Assembly: GCA_916048115.1 (NCBI GenBank)
Contig: CAJZGQ010000079.1
Span: 1-5,432 of the forward strand
Direction: 5' to 3'
DNA length: 5,432 bases
Origin: an uncultured Streptococcus sp.
GTDB taxonomy: Bacteria; Bacillota; Bacilli; Lactobacillales; Streptococcaceae
Position numbers and translations under genes: made by a program. The notes under the pieces are model-generated. The model did not search any database. It saw nothing but the letters and a program-made list of their open reading frames with translations, and was not told where the DNA came from. Shown here in pieces: positions 5,303 through 5,432 of the stretch. Every line of letters starts with the position of its first letter. Position 1 is the stretch's first letter.

Positions 5303-5413
5303 GTTTTGTGACCATTCGAAACAACACAGCAAGTTAAAATAAGGCTTTGTCCGTATCCGACTTGAAAAAGTGTGCACCGATTGATATGTACCCAGATTCC
5401 TGGACACATTTTT
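5303..5413 (+). ncRNA. tracrRNA of a type II-A CRISPR-Cas system (orphan, altered 3' end)
   Basis: tracrRNA pairs with CRISPR repeats to allow RNase III processing and Cas9 loading. The parts appear in order. The anti-repeat runs from 5303 to about 5340 (ACCATTCGAAACAACACAGC, then AAGTTAAAAT). The nexus is AAGGCTTTGTCCGT (5341-5354). Stem-loop 1 is ACTTGAAAAAGT (5360-5371). A beginning of the last hairpin, GCACCGATT, lies at 5374-5382. These match the S. pyogenes and S. thermophilus CRISPR3 tracrRNAs almost base for base up to 5382. There the expected closing arm CGGTGC and its U-run are missing. The T-run at 5409-5413 is the next place where transcription could end, so the 3' boundary is uncertain. 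The gene is divergent from the minus-strand 95-codon gene, exactly as tracrRNA is divergent from cas9 in S. pyogenes, but no cas9 follows. Confidence 0.88.
5392..5413 (+). terminator. Possible substitute terminator of the tracrRNA
   Basis: CCAG (5392-5395) pairs with CTGG (5400-5403) around ATTC, followed by ACACA and TTTTT (5409-5413). An outer pairing of TGTG (5371-5374) with CACA (5405-5408) could lengthen the structure. It is weaker than the usual tracrRNA terminator and may be fortuitous. Confidence 0.3.
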
Positions 5414-5432
5414 AAATTAAGCTGAACGCATG

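Noticed and set aside
5409..5432. Start of a transposase gene at the final ATG (5430-5432)
   Set aside because: Only the start codon would be inside the window and no ribosome binding site is seen; it cannot be supported without the downstream sequence.

Overview
The window comes from a Streptococcus chromosome, most likely of the mitis/sanguinis/parasanguinis group. The evidence is a MnmE protein nearly identical to my recollection of streptococcal MnmE, a divergent rpiA next to it, short AGGAGG-type ribosome binding sites, streptococcal lipoproteins, and a tracrRNA of the S. pyogenes / S. thermophilus CRISPR3 (type II-A) kind. The species call rests on memory of related sequences, not on a search.

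Left part (1-2080). The start of rpiA (ribose-5-phosphate isomerase, minus strand, cut by the window edge) diverges from mnmE (tRNA wobble-uridine modification GTPase, plus strand). The roughly 160-base gap between them holds two opposed promoters and two perfect dyads: one with 10-bp arms directly over the rpiA -10 box, and an 18-bp palindrome just upstream of the mnmE -35 box. After mnmE comes about 440 bases without a believable gene. It contains a set of strong hairpins that looks like a dispersed streptococcal intergenic repeat, and ends in a perfect bidirectional terminator.

Middle part (2080-4740). Three genes lie on the minus strand: a PrsW-family membrane protease, a small lipoprotein of unknown function, and a larger DUF6287-like lipoprotein with a good promoter. 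The gaps of about 150-170 bases, and separate promoters for the first and third, suggest individual transcription rather than one operon. All three products act at the membrane or cell surface.

Right part (4740-5432). This AT-rich stretch is the most interesting. A clear tracrRNA lies on the plus strand (about 5303-5382 plus an unusual 3' end), and a single degenerate CRISPR repeat lies at 4854-4889, in the orientation expected if cas genes ran leftward on the minus strand. In a normal type II-A locus, cas9-cas1-cas2-csn2 would fill the space between them, about 6-7 kb. Here there are only about 410 bases holding one orphan 95-codon gene. I read this as a CRISPR-Cas II-A remnant, in which the cas operon has been lost or replaced and the tracrRNA's final hairpin is also broken. 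Whether the orphan tracrRNA, solitary repeat and small gene are merely relics or have been kept for a function is the main open question.
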